Program-made: the position numbers and the translations under genes | The notes under the pieces: generated by a model | What the model saw: the letters and a program-made list of their open reading frames with translations, nothing else | What the model was told of the DNA's origin: nothing | The model's database searches: none | Part shown: one piece after another, positions 6,022 to 8,187 of the stretch | Position numbering within the stretch: position 1 is the first letter of the stretch | Layout of the letters: each line of letters starts with the position of its first letter | From: DATJXG01 sp035500455 | GTDB taxonomy: Bacteria; Acidobacteriota; Terriglobia; Terriglobales; Acidobacteriaceae | NCBI GenBank assembly: GCA_035500455.1 | Contig: DATJXG010000423.1 | Span: 1-8,187, forward strand | Length of the DNA: 8,187 nucleotides | Direction of reading: 5' to 3'

Positions 6022-8187
6022 ATGTCCCCGCGCGATTGCTCCACCGAAATCAAGCGCCTCCGCCAGGCTCTGGAGGAAAGCGATGCGCGCCGCCAGGCCC
6101 TGCTCCATTCCGCCCTCGATTGCGTGATCTGCGCCGACGACCGGGCAAGAATCACCGAGTTTAACGGAGCTGCTGAAAGAGCCTTCCGGCTCTCCCGTTC
6201 CGCCGCCCTGGGCAAAGATCTGGTGGCCACAATTTTTCCGCCAGTCCTGCGCTCCCGCCATCGCCAGGAACTGTTCGTTTCGCAGACCGCGAAGGGCGTT
6301 GACCTGCTGGGCAACCGGCTCGAAACCCGCTGCCAGCGCGCCGATGGCACCATGTTCCCCGCGGAAATCACCGTCACCACTACACGCGTCAAGAAAACGT
6401 CCTTCACCGTCAATGTGCGCGACATCACTGCCCGCAAACATGCCGAGGAGGCGGTTCTTTGGCTGGCCGCAATTGTGGAATCGTCTCAGGATGCGATCAT
6501 CGGCAAGGATATGGACGGCAACATCACCAGTTGGAACAAGGGCGCGGAAGTGATGTATGGATACACTCCCGCGGAGGTCATCGGCCGAAGCATATCCCTG
6601 CTGATGCCGGCAAGACGGAAAGACGACCTCGCCAAAATTCTGGCTGAATTGCGGGCCGGACGCCGCCTCTCGACCTTCGAGACAATACGGGTAACCAAGC
6701 GCGGCAAGCTGATTTATGTTGCCTTGAGCGTCTCGCCGGTGCGAGACAGCGATGGCACCGTGATCGGGGCATCGGTCATTGCACGCGACATCACGCAAAA
6801 GAAGGCGACCGAGCGGGCCCTGCAAAAAGCCAACGAGGCCAGCATCTACGCCTCGCCCATTCCTGTGATCGCCGCAGACCTTCAGGGCCGCGTCCTGATG
6901 TGGAGCCCGGCCGCCGAACGGGTCTTCGGCTGGACCGAAGCCGAAGTGCTCGGCAAGCCCAACCCGATCATTCCCGAGTCAGATGCCGAAGCCACGGCGC
7001 GCATGCGCCAGCACGTGGCTGCCGGGGGCGTGCTTACCGGAATCGAACTGCGCCGGCTGAAACGTGACGGCTCGGCCATTACCGTAAGCCTTTCCGCGGC
7101 TCCACTCTGGAACGCCAACCGCGCAGTGCGGGGAATTATCGGGTTTCTGAACGATATTACCGACCGCAAGATGGCCGAAGAAATGCTCCGCGCGGCGGAG
7201 GAAAAATACCGCAGCATCTTCGAGGGTGCCATCGATGGAATCTATCAGACCACCCTGGAAGGCCACTACATCTCCGCGAATCCCGCTCTCGCCCGCATGC
7301 TGGGTTTTGCCTCACCCGAGGAACTGGTGGCCGCCCGCCAGGATATCCGGAACCAGGAGTATGTGGACCCCGAATTGCGCGAAAAATATGTCAGCCTCAT
7401 GCAGGAACACGGTGCCGTGCAGAATTTCGAATACCAGGTGTATCGCAAGGATGGCAGCGTGATCTGGGTGTCAGAAAACGCCCACGTGGTCAGAAATGAA
7501 GCCGGCAATCTTCTCTACTTTGAAGGCACGGTGCAGGACATCACCGGGCAGCGCGAACTGGAAAACCAGATGCGCCAGATGCAGAGGATTGAGGCCGTCG
7601 GCCGCCTGGCCGGGGGCGTTGCCCACGACTTCAACAACATCCTCATGGCCATCAGCAGCTACGCCGAACTGCTCTCCAACCGGATGGATGCCGCCGATGG
7701 CAACCGCCGCTATGTCAGCGAGATCGACAAGGCCATGAACCGCGGCGCCTCCCTGACCCAGAGCCTGCTGGCGTTCAGCCGCAAACAAGTGCTTTCTCCC
7801 AAGGTGGTGAACCTGAATGTGCTGGTGGCGCAGGAAATCGACATGCTGAAGCGCCTGATTCCTGAGAATATCGAACTCAAGTTCGCGCCCACTCCCGGAT
7901 TGGGGCAGGTGAAAGTCGATCCTATTCAGCTCGAGCAGGTGGTGATGAACCTCGTGATCAATGCCCGGGATGCCATGCCGGACGGGGGGGTGATTCGCAT
8001 CGAGATCGAAGACGGCGCTGCTCTCGAGCAACTTCCCGGCCAATTCATCGTTCTGACGGTGACTGACAACGGCTGCGGTATGAATGCCGATACCAAAGCC
8101 CACATCTTCGAGCCGTTCTTCACCACCAAGGAACAGGGCAAGGGAACCGGGCTGGGACTGGCCACCGTCTTCGGCATCGTGAAACAG
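6022..8187 (+). CDS. Four-PAS sensor histidine kinase, 3' end cut by the window
   Basis: The frame stays open from the ATG at 6022 to the window end (722 residues seen). That ATG is the first start codon after an in-frame TAA at 5938, so the start is well fixed although its ribosome site is weak (AAAGG at 6001-6005, 16 nt away). No transmembrane segment is visible, so it is a cytoplasmic sensor. Four PAS/PAC units lie at about 25-138, 146-260, 268-382 and 393-512; each closes with a DIT motif (RDITARK, RDITQKK, NDITDRK, QDITGQR). The DHp helix has the H-box AGGVAHDFNN with phospho-accepting His535. The ATPase domain shows the N-box NLVINARDAM (Asn647), DNGCG (682-686), IFEPFFTTK (695-703) and GKGTGLGL (706-713). 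All boxes needed for autophosphorylation are present. PAS ligands or cofactors cannot be told; no Cys pair or haem His is obvious. A receiver may follow beyond the edge. It probably shares a transcript with the pseudokinase gene. Confidence 0.93.
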   Translation, partial: MSPRDCSTEIKRLRQALEESDARRQALLHSALDCVICADDRARITEFNGAAERAFRLSRSAALGKDLVATIFPPVLRSRHRQELFVSQTAKGVDLLGNRLETRCQRADGTMFPAEITVTTTRVKKTSFTVNVRDITARKHAEEAVLWLAAIVESSQDAIIGKDMDGNITSWNKGAEVMYGYTPAEVIGRSISLLMPARRKDDLAKILAELRAGRRLSTFETIRVTKRGKLIYVALSVSPVRDSDGTVIGASVIARDITQKKATERALQKANEASIYASPIPVIAADLQGRVLMWSPAAERVFGWTEAEVLGKPNPIIPESDAEATARMRQHVAAGGVLTGIELRRLKRDGSAITVSLSAAPLWNANRAVRGIIGFLNDITDRKMAEEMLRAAEEKYRSIFEGAIDGIYQTTLEGHYISANPALARMLGFASPEELVAARQDIRNQEYVDPELREKYVSLMQEHGAVQNFEYQVYRKDGSVIWVSENAHVVRNEAGNLLYFEGTVQDITGQRELENQMRQMQRIEAVGRLAGGVAHDFNNILMAISSYAELLSNRMDAADGNRRYVSEIDKAMNRGASLTQSLLAFSRKQVLSPKVVNLNVLVAQEIDMLKRLIPENIELKFAPTPGLGQVKVDPIQLEQVVMNLVINARDAMPDGGVIRIEIEDGAALEQLPGQFIVLTVTDNGCGMNADTKAHIFEPFFTTKEQGKGTGLGLATVFGIVKQ

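Noticed and set aside
5953..6825. A 290-codon minus-strand open frame opposite the first PAS domains.
   Set aside because: It is an antisense shadow of GC-rich codons. Its translation shows no family motif, while the plus strand encodes clear PAS/PAC units.
7471..8103. A 210-codon minus-strand open frame opposite the kinase core.
   Set aside because: It is His/Val/Gly-rich with no domain, and lies opposite the conserved H, N and G boxes of the kinase.

Overview
The window is a GC-rich, densely coded piece of a bacterial chromosome. Its style suggests a soil Acidobacteriota-type genome: GC-rich third codon positions, a single-PDZ HtrA next to coaE, PAS-rich histidine kinases of the HDFNN class, and GC-palindromic repeats between genes. 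This placement is an inference from style; there is no rRNA or other marker gene in the window.

Layout. The left part (1-2985) carries three plus-strand genes: the 3' part of coaE (dephospho-CoA kinase), a membrane-anchored HtrA/DegS-like serine protease, and a GNAT acetyltransferase. The 323-nt gap between the protease and the acetyltransferase holds three GC-rich palindromes that look like REP-type intergenic repeats. A convergent junction (2986-3141) with two strong hairpins closes this part.

The right part (3142-8187) is a divergent signalling locus. On the minus strand, a stand-alone response-regulator receiver (4107-4481) overlaps a c-di-GMP phosphodiesterase (EAL) gene (3142-4110) by an ATGA junction. 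The EAL protein ends in a tail built from six five-residue QAGxN units, encoded by a 15-bp tandem DNA repeat. On the plus strand, after a 317-nt divergent intergenic region, lies a degenerate histidine kinase fused to an intact receiver (4799-5956). It is followed by a four-PAS histidine kinase (6022 to beyond the window end) that keeps all the catalytic boxes visible before the edge.

How they may work together (inference): the intact PAS kinase would sense a signal and donate phosphate to the receiver of the degenerate hybrid protein and/or to the lone receiver. The translationally coupled EAL enzyme would supply the output by lowering c-di-GMP. The degenerate kinase keeps a recognisable DHp/ATPase-like frame but has Asn where the phospho-accepting His should be, and it lacks the ATP-lid glycine boxes. 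It therefore looks like a pseudokinase adaptor or phosphate sink paired with the active paralogue next door. No mobile element, CRISPR array, tRNA or rRNA was seen.
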